This document shows, piece after piece, positions 1-5,911 of a stretch of DNA of 42,306 nt (the stretch's first letter is position 1; every line of letters begins with the position of its first letter). This stretch comes from a virus. The notes beneath the pieces are model-generated. The model saw only the letters and a program-made list of their open reading frames with translations, searched no databases and had not been told where the DNA came from. The position numbers were made by a program, and so were the translations under genes. The stretch lies in IMG/VR virus record IMGVR_UViG_3300000228_000016, positions 1 through 42,306 of that record, one strand, 5' to 3'.

Positions 1-16
1 AATATCATTCATATAC

Positions 17-46
17 TAGACAATTAACTAATATATTTGATATAAT
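17..46 (+). promoter_or_regulatory. Promoter, sigma70-like
   Basis: TAGACA (17-22), an 18-base spacer and a perfect TATAAT (41-46) lie upstream of the first gene. A 31-base stretch (14-44) that includes this promoter is repeated exactly at 3327-3357 ahead of another small gene, which supports a regulatory role. Transcription start is inferred, not seen. Confidence 0.7.
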
Positions 47-104
47 ATAGATTATGAATTAAATATTTTAATCAAGCTTAAAACAAGCTTAGGAGCGACA
101 AATT

Positions 105-506
105 ATGGCTTTAAGTATGGGAAACTTTACTACTATTGTTAATGAGTATATACGATCACTGTCACGTGAAAATAATTACTCAATGAACGGAATGAACTTA
201 CCTGATGATGTTATTCAGATTACTTGTGATAACTGTGTTTTATACTTCGGAGAGGTTGATGAAAACTTTTGTGTGAGTGTTCATACAAAAGAAACAGAAG
301 AAACCCCTTATGAAAATCATATCATGGATATAACTAAAGGAATGATAGGAAATAAAAAAGAAGACCTTGAGTTTATCAAAAAAATAACTAATGAATATCA
401 ACATAAAAGCCTTGAGGAATTACAAGTCCTTGAAGTTAGACCATTAGATGATGAAGATAATTTTAGTACTGTAGGTTGTGAGTTCAGTCACTCTGACTTT
501 TTCTAA
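105..506 (+). CDS. Hypothetical acidic early protein, 133 aa
   Basis: I do not recognise a family. The protein is acidic, soluble-looking and without membrane segments. The ATG is preceded at good spacing by AGGAGCG (91-97). The leader AACAAGCTTAGGAGCGACA is shared almost exactly with the next gene at 605, so the two are probably translated alike. It is the first gene behind a good sigma70-like promoter and resembles the other small acidic proteins of the left end (1595, 3400, 3749) only in size and charge. Its last seven codons lie inside the 105-base sequence that recurs inverted at the right end of the window. Its position suggests early expression, perhaps host takeover; that is inference. 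Confidence 0.75.
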   Translation: MALSMGNFTTIVNEYIRSLSRENNYSMNGMNLPDDVIQITCDNCVLYFGEVDENFCVSVHTKETEETPYENHIMDITKGMIGNKKEDLEFIKKITNEYQHKSLEELQVLEVRPLDDEDNFSTVGCEFSHSDFF

Positions 507-589
507 TTTCTATCAGGATAACCTAGCAACTTATCCTGTCAAGAGATTATAATGTCTCTAATATATTTTAATCAAAAGCGAGGAACAAG
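485..589. repeat. Left copy of 105-bp exact inverted repeat
   Basis: This stretch is exactly the reverse complement of 42202-42306. It holds the last codons of the first gene, a hairpin (CAGGATAA 514-521 with TTATCCTG 531-538), the AGAGA...TCTCT palindrome around TATAAT, and the TTTTAATCAA leader with GAGGAAC ribosome site. Identity stops at 589/590, just before the start codon region. On the right the repeat is cut by the end of the window, so its true length is unknown. Confidence 0.95.
514..570 (+). promoter_or_regulatory. Repeated hairpin/operator/promoter element, copy 1
   Basis: Order: hairpin with 8-base arms (514-521/531-538), CTGTCA (536-541), an AGAGA/TCTCT inverted repeat (542-546/555-559) enclosing TATAAT (548-553), then a TATTTTAATCAA-type leader. 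Related copies are at 792-840, 1980-2036 and 3683-3732, and inverted at the right end. A palindrome placed between -35-like and -10-like hexamers is the usual position of a repressor operator; the repressor is unknown. Confidence 0.6.
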
Positions 590-604
590 CTTAGGAGCGA
601 CACA

Positions 605-781
605 ATGGGAATTAAAGAAATAGCTAAAAGAGTAATAACAGATCCAGCAACAAAAAGAATAACCAAAGAAGAGTTAGAGAAAAAGCTTATTTCAATAGAA
701 TTGTTAATCAGTTCTATTGATTCACCAGATAGAAGACAAGGATTAAAAGATATGCTTATATCAATAGCTGAAAGATTATAA
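605..781 (+). CDS. Hypothetical small protein, 58 aa
   Basis: ATG at 605 with AGGAGCG eight bases upstream; ends TAA at 781. The protein is charged and probably helical, with a KEELEKKL stretch and a second amphipathic helix near the C-terminus. No family recognised. It has its own copy of the repeated promoter/operator element upstream and another copy directly after it, so it is likely a single-gene transcript. An antisense frame over the same bases has no ribosome site and was not annotated. Confidence 0.7.
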   Translation: MGIKEIAKRVITDPATKRITKEELEKKLISIELLISSIDSPDRRQGLKDMLISIAERL

Positions 782-791
782 TTTCTACCAG

Positions 792-840
792 CTCTCAATA
801 CTGAGAGTTGACTAGAGATTATATCTCTATATTTTAATCA
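792..840 (+). promoter_or_regulatory. Repeated hairpin/operator/promoter element, copy 2
   Basis: Hairpin CTCTCA/TGAGAG (792-797/802-807), then TTGACT (808-813), a perfect palindrome AGAGATTATATCTCT (814-828) and TATTTT (830-835), leading into TAATCAAGCGAGG. Spacing of 16 between the hexamers fits a sigma70 promoter with an operator in the spacer. The hairpin differs in sequence from the other copies while its pairing is kept, which argues that the structure matters. Confidence 0.6.
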
Positions 841-857
841 AGCGAGGAATTATTACT

Positions 858-1544
858 ATGGCAAGAGCTAAAATTAAACAGGATGATGTGAGTTTTCTTG
901 ATTTAGACGAAACACCTGTTTCTAAAACTTATATAGCTGAGGATTTACAAGGAGCTGAGATTATCCCAGAAGTTGTTGAACCTGTTAAAACTAAATCAAT
1001 GTCTAGCTTAGCTATGGAAGCACAACAAGCCCAAGAAGACAAAGAGCTAGAACTACTTGAGAAACAAAAACTTGAGCAACAAGCCCAAGCAACAGCTTTA
1101 CTTAATATTGATAAACCTCAAGAAGCAGCAAAAATTGTTGTTCCTGATGAAAAAACTGAAACTCCTAAACCTCATCAAGATCTTATTGATGAACTTGATG
1201 AGGAAGAGGAAGCCGAAGAAAAAGAAAATAGGGATTTATATAATAATCTTTTTATCTCAAAAGCGAATATAGTTTGCCAGTTTGAGCTTAGAGGACATAA
1301 AGTTATACTTTACCCAGATTCAGATGGAAAAAACTATGTAGTTGAATATTGGACACCCGAACTTGTTCAAGAAGAAACAATTAAGAAAAGCATAGTTAAT
1401 GGAATCGGTGAGTTTCAATTCGTGCTTGATTGTATCTTAATGAAATTGAAATTAGTCAAAGTAACCAAAGATAACAGAATTGTAGAAGTTAAAGAAAAAG
1501 CTGAAGTTATCGACATAAAAAAAGATAGACCAAGAAAATCGTAA
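858..1544 (+). CDS. Hypothetical protein with Gln/Glu-rich coiled coil, 228 aa
   Basis: ATG at 858 with GAGG at 844-847. Three parts are visible. An N-terminal low-complexity segment leads into a Gln/Glu/Lys-rich helix likely to form a coiled coil (about residues 50-80). A very acidic linker with runs of Glu follows (about 110-130). A more compact C-terminal region (about 130-215) has alternating hydrophobic residues typical of an alpha/beta fold. The last residues are basic. No family recognised. It lies behind copy 2 of the repeated operator, so it is expected to be co-regulated with its neighbours. A scaffold or adaptor role would fit the layout but is only a guess. Confidence 0.75.
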   Translation: MARAKIKQDDVSFLDLDETPVSKTYIAEDLQGAEIIPEVVEPVKTKSMSSLAMEAQQAQEDKELELLEKQKLEQQAQATALLNIDKPQEAAKIVVPDEKTETPKPHQDLIDELDEEEEAEEKENRDLYNNLFISKANIVCQFELRGHKVILYPDSDGKNYVVEYWTPELVQEETIKKSIVNGIGEFQFVLDCILMKLKLVKVTKDNRIVEVKEKAEVIDIKKDRPRKS

Positions 1545-1556
1545 ATAAAATTATAG

Positions 1557-1581
1557 TAAGCTTGGATAAACTCCAGGCTTA
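1557..1581 (+). promoter_or_regulatory. Hairpin next to ribosome binding site
   Basis: A 9-base stem with one G-T wobble (1557-1565 with 1573-1581, loop of 7) ends on the AAGGA ribosome site (1580-1584) of the gene starting at 1595. It may act as a weak terminator or limit ribosome access; there is no T-run. Confidence 0.35.
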
Positions 1582-1594
1582 AGGATTAACTAAA

Positions 1595-1972
1595 ATGGGA
1601 ATTAAAAAATTAAGTTTAAGTGAATACCAAGAATATCTGTTAAAGTTATCAAAATTAACTGGTTTTACTCCATGTGGAGCTTTCTCAAAAGATAATGTAG
1701 ATTATTTAAAATACACAGTAGAAGGCATATTTCAGATAACAGCGATAAAAGTTATAGATACTCTAGGTTATGATGTAAGTTTCTTTAAAATTGCTAACAG
1801 TGCTTATGATACCGAATATGAAATAGATATCCTTTGTGATGACGATTATGACGGCATTGTTAAATCTCTCAGTGAAGTTTCGGATAATTTTGGAGACTTA
1901 GAGCAGGACACAAATTTTTTATTGGAAGCCGTAAAAAAGACAAAAAGATTTATTGTAGAAAGTATCAAGTAA
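1595..1972 (+). CDS. Hypothetical acidic protein, 125 aa
   Basis: ATG at 1595 with AAGGA at 1580-1584. The protein is acidic (a DDDYDG stretch near residue 90) and looks alpha/beta: an N-terminal helix, a central strand-rich part and a C-terminal Lys-rich helix. The general shape recalls the proteins starting at 3400 and 3749, each ending in a helix after an acidic segment, but I cannot show homology by eye. It is followed by copy 3 of the repeated operator element. Function unknown. Confidence 0.72.
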   Translation: MGIKKLSLSEYQEYLLKLSKLTGFTPCGAFSKDNVDYLKYTVEGIFQITAIKVIDTLGYDVSFFKIANSAYDTEYEIDILCDDDYDGIVKSLSEVSDNFGDLEQDTNFLLEAVKKTKRFIVESIK

Positions 1973-1979
1973 TCTTTAT

Positions 1980-2036
1980 CAGGATAGCTAATACCTATCC
2001 TGTCAAGAGATTATATATCTCTATATATTTTAATCA
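1980..2036 (+). promoter_or_regulatory. Repeated hairpin/operator/promoter element, copy 3
   Basis: Hairpin CAGGATA/TATCCTG (1980-1986/1996-2002), CTGTCA, palindrome AGAGAT-TATAT-ATCTCT (2006-2022), TATTTT (2026-2031) and the AATCAAGGAG leader of the gene at 2052. Here the palindrome has a spacer of 5 rather than 3, while both six-base arms are kept. Confidence 0.6.
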
Positions 2037-2051
2037 AGGAGAATTATCCCA

Positions 2052-2258
2052 ATGGGTAACAACAAGTCAAATTTAAACACATTAGTATCAGTAAACGAGA
2101 TAGGTTATGAAGTCGCTGATCTTATGAATGAAAGTAGATTGAGTGTAGGTGACAGAGCTATTGATATATCAATAAGGCTAGGGAAAGCTGTTAAAAGCCA
2201 TATTAAGAATCAAGATGATCTTGAAGCATTTATCGCAGGTCTTCAATCAAAGGAATAA
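2052..2258 (+). CDS. Hypothetical small protein, 68 aa
   Basis: ATG at 2052 with GGAG at 2038-2041. A mostly helical small soluble protein without cysteines or membrane segments; no family recognised. It is the first gene behind operator copy 3 and is followed after 42 bases by the thioredoxin gene, so the two and the gene at 2690 are probably one transcript that ends at the terminator at 3165-3196. Confidence 0.7.
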   Translation: MGNNKSNLNTLVSVNEIGYEVADLMNESRLSVGDRAIDISIRLGKAVKSHIKNQDDLEAFIAGLQSKE

Positions 2259-2300
2259 TTTATATTTAAGAGAGTTTAACCGCTCTCTTTGGAGTTAATC

Positions 2301-2690
2301 ATGATCTCCGAACAACCTATTACTTATGTAAAAAATCAAATAAATATGTCCCCTGAGTTCATCAGGAAAGGTTTAATAAGAATGAAAGAAATAAATAACG
2401 ATGACTTTAAACAGTCAATAGCAACTGGTTACAGTGTTGTAAAGTTTAGTGCAAAATGGTGTGTTCCATGTCAACAGTTAAATAAAGTATTAGAGGAAGC
2501 AAAAGACCAAATAGATTCAAGAATAAAAACTTATCAGATGGATATTGATGTTAGCCAAGATACAGCTCAAGAGCAAAATGTTATGTCTATACCTTGTTTA
2601 GTTAAATACAAAGATGGTGTTGAAGTAAAAAGAGCTTTAGGGATGAGAACTAAATCAGATGTATTGAGATTTATAAATGAGGTGATTTAA
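2301..2690 (+). CDS. Thioredoxin-like protein
   Basis: Thioredoxin fold protein with the active-site motif WCVPC (Cys54 and Cys57 counted from this start; the classical motif is WCGPC) and the cis-proline region SIPCLVKYKDG. Thioredoxins reduce disulfides in the cytoplasm; phages use them to supply ribonucleotide reductase or as DNA polymerase processivity partners, and neither partner is visible here. The chosen ATG has GGAG at 2291-2294. A second in-frame ATG at 2382, behind AGGAAAGG, would give a protein of standard thioredoxin length (102 aa). The first 27 residues may therefore be an extension or not translated. Overlaps the next gene by one base. Confidence 0.88.
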   Translation: MISEQPITYVKNQINMSPEFIRKGLIRMKEINNDDFKQSIATGYSVVKFSAKWCVPCQQLNKVLEEAKDQIDSRIKTYQMDIDVSQDTAQEQNVMSIPCLVKYKDGVEVKRALGMRTKSDVLRFINEVI

Positions 2691-3130
2691 TGGAAACTGA
2701 AACAATAAAACAAGAAGTTAGAATTTTTGCTGAAACTAAACCTTACTCATATCTAATAGAAACTCTTAAAGCTTTAGCCACAGAAATAAAAAATATTTCT
2801 GAATCAAAACTCGCCAATGAAAAAGAGATTTTACAGATAGATAAAAAAGTAAGATATTTTGAAAATGAACTTAGTCAAGCATCTCTTAACCATGAAATAA
2901 GAGTTTTTAATGATCCAGAACTTAAAAATGCTTTTACTAGAGATTGTGCTTTGAGAAAAGCTTTATTAGATGATAGTATCTATAAAAACTTATCCGAAAG
3001 TATAGAGCTACTTAAAGACCAAGAAAACGATCTAAGGATTAAAAATAAATTTCAAAGTATCTCTATTGATTATCATAAAAGAATGTATGATATAGCTAAA
3101 CTCAACCTAGAGAATCTATCTTTTACATAA
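2690..3130 (+). CDS. Hypothetical coiled-coil protein, 146 aa
   Basis: ATG at 2690 overlaps the thioredoxin stop (TAATG). Nearly all-helical, with heptad-like hydrophobic spacing through most of its length, Glu/Lys-rich, without cysteine motifs. The look resembles small phage proteins that bind DNA-repair nucleases, but no family signature can be named. Last gene before a strong intrinsic terminator. Confidence 0.7.
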   Translation: METETIKQEVRIFAETKPYSYLIETLKALATEIKNISESKLANEKEILQIDKKVRYFENELSQASLNHEIRVFNDPELKNAFTRDCALRKALLDDSIYKNLSESIELLKDQENDLRIKNKFQSISIDYHKRMYDIAKLNLENLSFT

Positions 3131-3164
3131 AAAATTTTCTTCGCTCTTTATTTTTAAAATCTTT

Positions 3165-3196
3165 GACTACTGATAATATATTAGTAGTCTTTTTTT
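3165..3196 (+). terminator. Rho-independent terminator
   Basis: GACTACT (3165-3171) pairs with AGTAGTC (3183-3189), loop of 11, followed by seven T (3190-3196). It ends the rightward transcript that carries the thioredoxin gene. Confidence 0.85.
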
Positions 3197-3241
3197 ATTG
3201 CTTATAATTGCTTTAATTGAGTGTTTAAAGCTATTCATAGA

Positions 3242-3289
3242 TATATAAGCTTGTCTTCACTGTTAATCAATAGAAGACAAGCTTATATA
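3242..3289. repeat. Perfect 17-bp-arm inverted repeat
   Basis: Arms at 3242-3258 and 3273-3289 match without error around a 14-base loop. The arms hold AAGCTTGTCTTC. There is no T-run, so it is not a typical terminator. It sits alone between a terminator and a promoter in a stretch without genes (3131-3399). It may be an RNA hairpin or a protein-binding site. Confidence 0.8.
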
Positions 3290-3329
3290 AAACAAGTTTG
3301 TAAACAAATATTACATATTAACTAATTAC

Positions 3330-3359
3330 TAGACAATTAACTAATATATTTGATATACT
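3330..3359 (+). promoter_or_regulatory. Promoter, duplicate of the first early promoter
   Basis: TAGACA (3330-3335), an 18-base spacer and TATACT (3354-3359). The 31 bases at 3327-3357 are identical to 14-44. Leads into ATATTTTAATCAA and the gene at 3400. Confidence 0.7.
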
Positions 3360-3399
3360 GTATATAGATATTTTAATCAAATTAAGGAAACAAACAAAA

Positions 3400-3675
3400 A
3401 TGTTTTATAATAAAAAAGAAAAAAATAGATATTTTTCTGAATTAGCTAAGGAAACTGGATACCACACAAATGATGAGATATTTGAATTAGTTTATGAAAA
3501 TTCTAGTTTTAAAATGCTTGTTCAAAGAGAAGATGACCTATTAACTTTTTTCTGTTCCTCAAGTGAAGAAACCCCTGACTGTTTTTTTGAAGTAGTTTTA
3601 ACTCAAGACTTAAAACAAGATAAAGACCTTTTACTTAATGCAATAAACAAAGCTAAAAAATTTTATAACATCTAA
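3400..3675 (+). CDS. Hypothetical acidic protein, 91 aa
   Basis: ATG at 3400 with AAGGAA upstream (3384-3389). An N-terminal helix, a beta-rich middle and a C-terminal Lys-rich helix; overall acidic. The order recalls small type III-secretion-chaperone-like folds, but the similarity is too weak to claim. It is under a duplicate of the first early promoter, so it should share timing with the gene at 105. Function unknown. Confidence 0.7.
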   Translation: MFYNKKEKNRYFSELAKETGYHTNDEIFELVYENSSFKMLVQREDDLLTFFCSSSEETPDCFFEVVLTQDLKQDKDLLLNAINKAKKFYNI

Positions 3676-3682
3676 TTTCTAT

Positions 3683-3732
3683 CAGGACAGTTTACCTATC
3701 CTGTCAAGAGATTATATCTCTATATTTTAATC
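3683..3732 (+). promoter_or_regulatory. Repeated hairpin/operator/promoter element, copy 4
   Basis: Short hairpin CAGGA/TCCTG (3683-3687/3699-3703), CTGTCA, perfect palindrome AGAGATTATATCTCT (3707-3721), TATTTT (3723-3728), then TAATCAAGCGAGG. The palindrome is identical to copy 2. Confidence 0.6.
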
Positions 3733-3748
3733 AAGCGAGGAATTAATT

Positions 3749-4180
3749 ATGTCATGTTATATAGTTGGTAAGCAATGTATTGATCGTGTTGTTACTACCT
3801 GTTCATTATTTGGGATAGATAAAGACTCTAAGTTAGATGTAACAGAGCTAGGTCAAATGTTTTGGGATGAAAATATTAAAGCCTATAACTTTAGATACAA
3901 TGACACAGTTTCATTTGAAAAGTATGAGTTTGAATTGCCTGTTAATTTTATTGATTTAGAATTAGAAAAAGAAATGATTTTATTTGGTTTATTGTCCTCT
4001 GTAAAAGCTTTAAATTATCAATGTTCTGAGACCGATGAGTACGAAACAAGTGATACTAAATTGTTTCTAAGGTTATGTGAAATAGAGCTTTTTAAAAATT
4101 TGAAAATTAGCAGTGATAAATATTATAATAGCCCAATTCATTATGATGAAATTTTTAATAAAGTTTTCTCAAATTTCTAA
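3749..4180 (+). CDS. Hypothetical acidic protein, 143 aa
   Basis: ATG at 3749 with GCGAGG upstream. Acidic, no membrane segment, alpha/beta in appearance, several Cys without metal-binding spacing. It belongs to the group of single small genes that each carry the repeated promoter/operator element. Family and function unknown. The 124 bases downstream hold two hairpins (4190-4240 imperfect, 4244-4256 short) and no gene. Confidence 0.7.
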   Translation: MSCYIVGKQCIDRVVTTCSLFGIDKDSKLDVTELGQMFWDENIKAYNFRYNDTVSFEKYEFELPVNFIDLELEKEMILFGLLSSVKALNYQCSETDEYETSDTKLFLRLCEIELFKNLKISSDKYYNSPIHYDEIFNKVFSNF

Positions 4181-4189
4181 TTAAACCTT

Positions 4190-4256
4190 AATTATCTTGA
4201 TAAATTCTAGTTATTTTTTTAATTGTTTTTTATCAAGGTAAGTCTGGAAAGTCCAG
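4190..4256 (+). terminator. Possible terminator/hairpins
   Basis: ATTATCTTGATAA near 4190-4203 pairs, with one mismatch, with TTTATCAAGGTAA near 4228-4240. A second short hairpin CTGGA-AAG-TCCAG is at 4244-4256. No clear T-run follows, so a terminator is only one option; an untranslated regulatory leader for the next small genes is another. Confidence 0.35.
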
Positions 4257-4304
4257 TAATACACAAATAAAAATAATTATTCGGTTAATATAAAGCGAGA
4301 CAAA

Positions 4305-4460
4305 ATGATAAGAGTTTATGAAAAACATTATATAGATAATAATGCCCCAACAAAAGGAAAGTTTGTCGGAATGTTTAAATATCATTGGTATATAGAATTA
4401 GTGTTTGATATATCGAAACATTGTGCTAGTCAAATGTTTATAGCAGAGGTAGTAGAATGA
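4305..4460 (+). CDS. Hypothetical small protein, 51 aa
   Basis: ATG at 4305 with AGCGAGA upstream; stop TGA 4458-4460 overlaps the next ATG (ATGA). Mixed aromatic and hydrophobic residues, no clear membrane helix. First of six tiny genes coupled by overlaps or short gaps up to 5123. Function unknown. Confidence 0.6.
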   Translation: MIRVYEKHYIDNNAPTKGKFVGMFKYHWYIELVFDISKHCASQMFIAEVVE

Positions 4461-4567
4461 ACGATAAAATGAAACAATTACTAGAAGATGCAAAGGTTCT
4501 AATCAAAGATATAAATTTTTTAATAGAAAGTAGAATTGTTGAATCAGGTGATAAAAATGAAATATGA
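4457..4567 (+). CDS. Hypothetical small helical protein, 36 aa
   Basis: ATGA overlap with the previous stop suggests translational coupling. The peptide is a single likely amphipathic helix rich in Lys, Asp and Ile. It overlaps the next gene, whose ATG at 4557 lies inside its last codons. Function unknown. Confidence 0.5.
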   Translation: MNDKMKQLLEDAKVLIKDINFLIESRIVESGDKNEI

Positions 4568-4745
4568 AAAAGTGGATCAGCAATACTATGAATGTTCTCA
4601 AGGTTGCGACAACAAGTATTGTGAGAATTTAGCAACAAAAAAGCGAGATGGTAAGTTTATATGTAATGATTGTTTGGATTTTGAACAGGCAATAGACAAA
4701 CATATTTTCGAGAACTATATAAAAGATTCTCAAGGAGAGTATTAA
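4557..4745 (+). CDS. Small Cys-rich, probable zinc-binding protein, 62 aa
   Basis: ATG at 4557 with AGGTG at 4547-4551; a longer reading from TTG 4536 is less likely. Cysteines are spaced as C-x3-C-x4-C followed about 14 residues later by C-x2-C, which fits a treble-clef or ribbon zinc site. Such tiny zinc proteins are common in phage operons and may bind nucleic acid; no family can be named. Followed after 3 bases by a small membrane protein. Confidence 0.65.
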   Translation: MKYEKVDQQYYECSQGCDNKYCENLATKKRDGKFICNDCLDFEQAIDKHIFENYIKDSQGEY

Positions 4746-4748
4746 ATT

Positions 4749-4859
4749 ATGCAATATGCCTTAGAACAAACGTTTTATCACATGCTCCAGTTGTCATTAT
4801 GGGGCTTTGTTATTAGTTATTTATTAGCGAAAATATTATTAGTTGAGGTAGACGATTAA
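4749..4859 (+). CDS. Small single-pass membrane protein, 36 aa
   Basis: ATG at 4749, AAGGAG at 4732-4737. One hydrophobic helix of about 17 residues (WGFVISYLLAKILL region) with a short acidic C-terminus. One base separates its stop from the next ATG. No family recognised. Confidence 0.55.
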   Translation: MQYALEQTFYHMLQLSLWGFVISYLLAKILLVEVDD

Positions 4860-4860
4860 A

Positions 4861-5043
4861 ATGGAAACAATAAAAGCTTGGGTTAAAGAAAATAGTTATT
4901 ATTTTGTAGATGAAAAAGGTGATGTTGATATAGTTGCTCTATCAGAGGAAGCGATACATTTATTTGAATTGCCTTTAGATGATAAAAAAGGATTTCAGAA
5001 AATAGTAGAACATATTCTAGGTAATGTAAAAATATGTGCTTAG
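4861..5043 (+). CDS. Hypothetical small protein, 60 aa
   Basis: ATG at 4861 with GAGG at 4844-4847. Soluble, acidic, alpha/beta-looking, no motifs. It overlaps the following 29-aa frame by ten bases. Function unknown. Confidence 0.6.
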   Translation: METIKAWVKENSYYFVDEKGDVDIVALSEEAIHLFELPLDDKKGFQKIVEHILGNVKICA

Positions 5044-5123
5044 AACTAATTGATTTTGTAAAAGCCTTGAAAGATATTTGTCAGAATTATGACAATATAG
5101 TTAATCAAGAAAAAAAGAAATAA
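5034..5123 (+). CDS. Hypothetical peptide, 29 aa
   Basis: ATG at 5034 inside the end of the previous gene, stop TAA 5121-5123. Likely one helix with a Lys-rich tail. No strong ribosome site, so only tentative. It is convergent with the leftward nuclease gene, with a hairpin between them. Confidence 0.35.
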   Translation: MCLELIDFVKALKDICQNYDNIVNQEKKK

Positions 5124-5128
5124 ACTAG

Positions 5129-5509
5129 CTAAAGACTATCAGTCATATATTGATTAATAGTCTTTATTGCTGACTTGTAACCTATACATACACAAGCATA
5201 ATATCCAAGATAATGTAATCTCTTTAGTACATTAGCCTGTTCGTTTAAATGATCTGTTTTTAACTTCCCTTTTGTTGTAAATATATTTTGATTAGCTTTT
5301 TTAAGCTCTATTAACAAACCGTAATATTTTTTATTCGGAAATAAAATAATCAAGTCAGGCATCCCTCGACTGCTTTTTAATTTCGCAAACTTTTTAGCAA
5401 CATAAGGGTGTAGTGCTATTCCAGAAGCATCTGTTAAAAATATCACATCAGGGTAGAAAGTTTTTAAATAATCACAAACTTTAAAATGTACTATTTCTTC
5501 ACTATCCAT
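5129..5509 (-). CDS. VRR-NUC family nuclease
   Basis: A stand-alone VRR-NUC domain of the PD-(D/E)XK nuclease superfamily, 126 aa. Visible motifs: GMPDLIIL (Asp52), IELKK (Glu68, Lys70) and the downstream LNEQ (Gln91), in the usual order and spacing. These domains cut branched or structured DNA in repair and phage DNA processing. It is one of the few leftward genes in the left half and diverges from the operon starting at 5680. The 170 bases between hold a 42-base palindrome and an AATAACTGTTATT-like site, so the two transcripts are probably controlled from one region. Confidence 0.87.
   Translation of the reverse strand: MDSEEIVHFKVCDYLKTFYPDVIFLTDASGIALHPYVAKKFAKLKSSRGMPDLIILFPNKKYYGLLIELKKANQNIFTTKGKLKTDHLNEQANVLKRLHYLGYYACVCIGYKSAIKTINQYMTDSL
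5131..5165. terminator. Bidirectional terminator between convergent genes
   Basis: AAAGACTAT (5131-5139) pairs with ATAGTCTTT (5157-5165), loop of 17. A T-rich tail on one side and an A-rich one on the other suit both strands. It overlaps the last codons of the leftward nuclease gene. Confidence 0.55.
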
Positions 5510-5548
5510 TTAATTAATTACCTCATAAAACATATTGTCAGAAAATAA

Positions 5549-5561
5549 AAGAACTGTTATT
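5549..5561. promoter_or_regulatory. AATAACNGTTATT-like site (one mismatch)
   Basis: AAGAACTGTTATT differs at one base from the palindrome found exactly at 15940, 40958, 41058 and 41550. It lies upstream of the VRR-NUC gene. Confidence 0.4.
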
Positions 5562-5614
5562 ATAATAAATAGATATATTTTTTAAGTCAATGCTGTAACG
5601 TGTTTTATTAGCTG

Positions 5615-5656
5615 TAAAGCTTATTAAATATATTATAATATATTTAATAAGCTTTA
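5615..5656. promoter_or_regulatory. 42-bp perfect palindrome between divergent genes
   Basis: The two halves 5615-5635 and 5636-5656 are exact reverse complements with no loop. The centre reads ATTATAAT, giving a TATAAT on each strand, and the outer part holds AAGCTTATTAAATATAT. It lies 24 bases upstream of the ribbon-helix-helix gene. A divergent promoter/operator is more likely than a terminator, because both neighbouring genes point away from it. Confidence 0.75.
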
Positions 5657-5679
5657 ATTAAAGCTTTTAAAGAGATTTT

Positions 5680-5859
5680 ATGAGAGATAATAAAAAAGAT
5701 CCTTTAGTTAGTTTATCACTTAAATTACCCCAATCTTCAAGAGATAAATTAAAGTTGTTAGCTGACAAAGAAAAAAGAACAATGAATTTTTTTGCCTGTG
5801 AAATTATTGAGAATTATATTAAAAGCAAAAGGGTTGTGAAAAGTGAAAAAAATGTGTAA
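5680..5859 (+). CDS. Ribbon-helix-helix (Arc/MetJ-like) protein, probable regulator
   Basis: 59 aa. After a short basic-acidic start comes a strand (LVSLSLKLP, residues 9-17) followed by two helices. This is the pattern of the ribbon-helix-helix DNA-binding fold, in which the strand pairs in a dimer and contacts DNA. ATG at 5680 with AGAGA just upstream. First gene of the rightward operon holding the DNA-modification genes and right next to a large palindrome, so autoregulation and control of the divergent VRR-NUC gene are likely; this is inference. Confidence 0.65.
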   Translation: MRDNKKDPLVSLSLKLPQSSRDKLKLLADKEKRTMNFFACEIIENYIKSKRVVKSEKNV

Positions 5860-5911
5860 GTACTGTTTGAGTGATCCTAAAAAATGTAAATGCAAAGGTA
5901 AAAAGAAATGA
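5843..5911 (+). CDS. Tiny Cys-rich basic peptide, 22 aa
   Basis: Starts at GTG 5843, or at ATG 5852 for 19 aa. Four Cys in C-x2-C...C-x-C spacing and a Lys-rich end suggest a metal-binding knuckle. It overlaps both neighbours. Too short to be sure it is translated. Confidence 0.35.
   Translation: MKKMCKYCLSDPKKCKCKGKKK

Noticed and set aside
536-541. TTGACA on the minus strand in the repeated element as a leftward promoter
   Set aside because: No matching -10 at conserved spacing among copies, and the left copies sit before rightward genes.
568-798. Leftward open frame of 76 codons
   Set aside because: Antisense to the 58-aa gene at 605-781, which has a strong ribosome site; the leftward frame has none.
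105-4180. Relation of the small acidic early proteins to type III secretion chaperones
   Set aside because: Only general shape and charge agree; no alignable motif by eye. A profile search would be needed.
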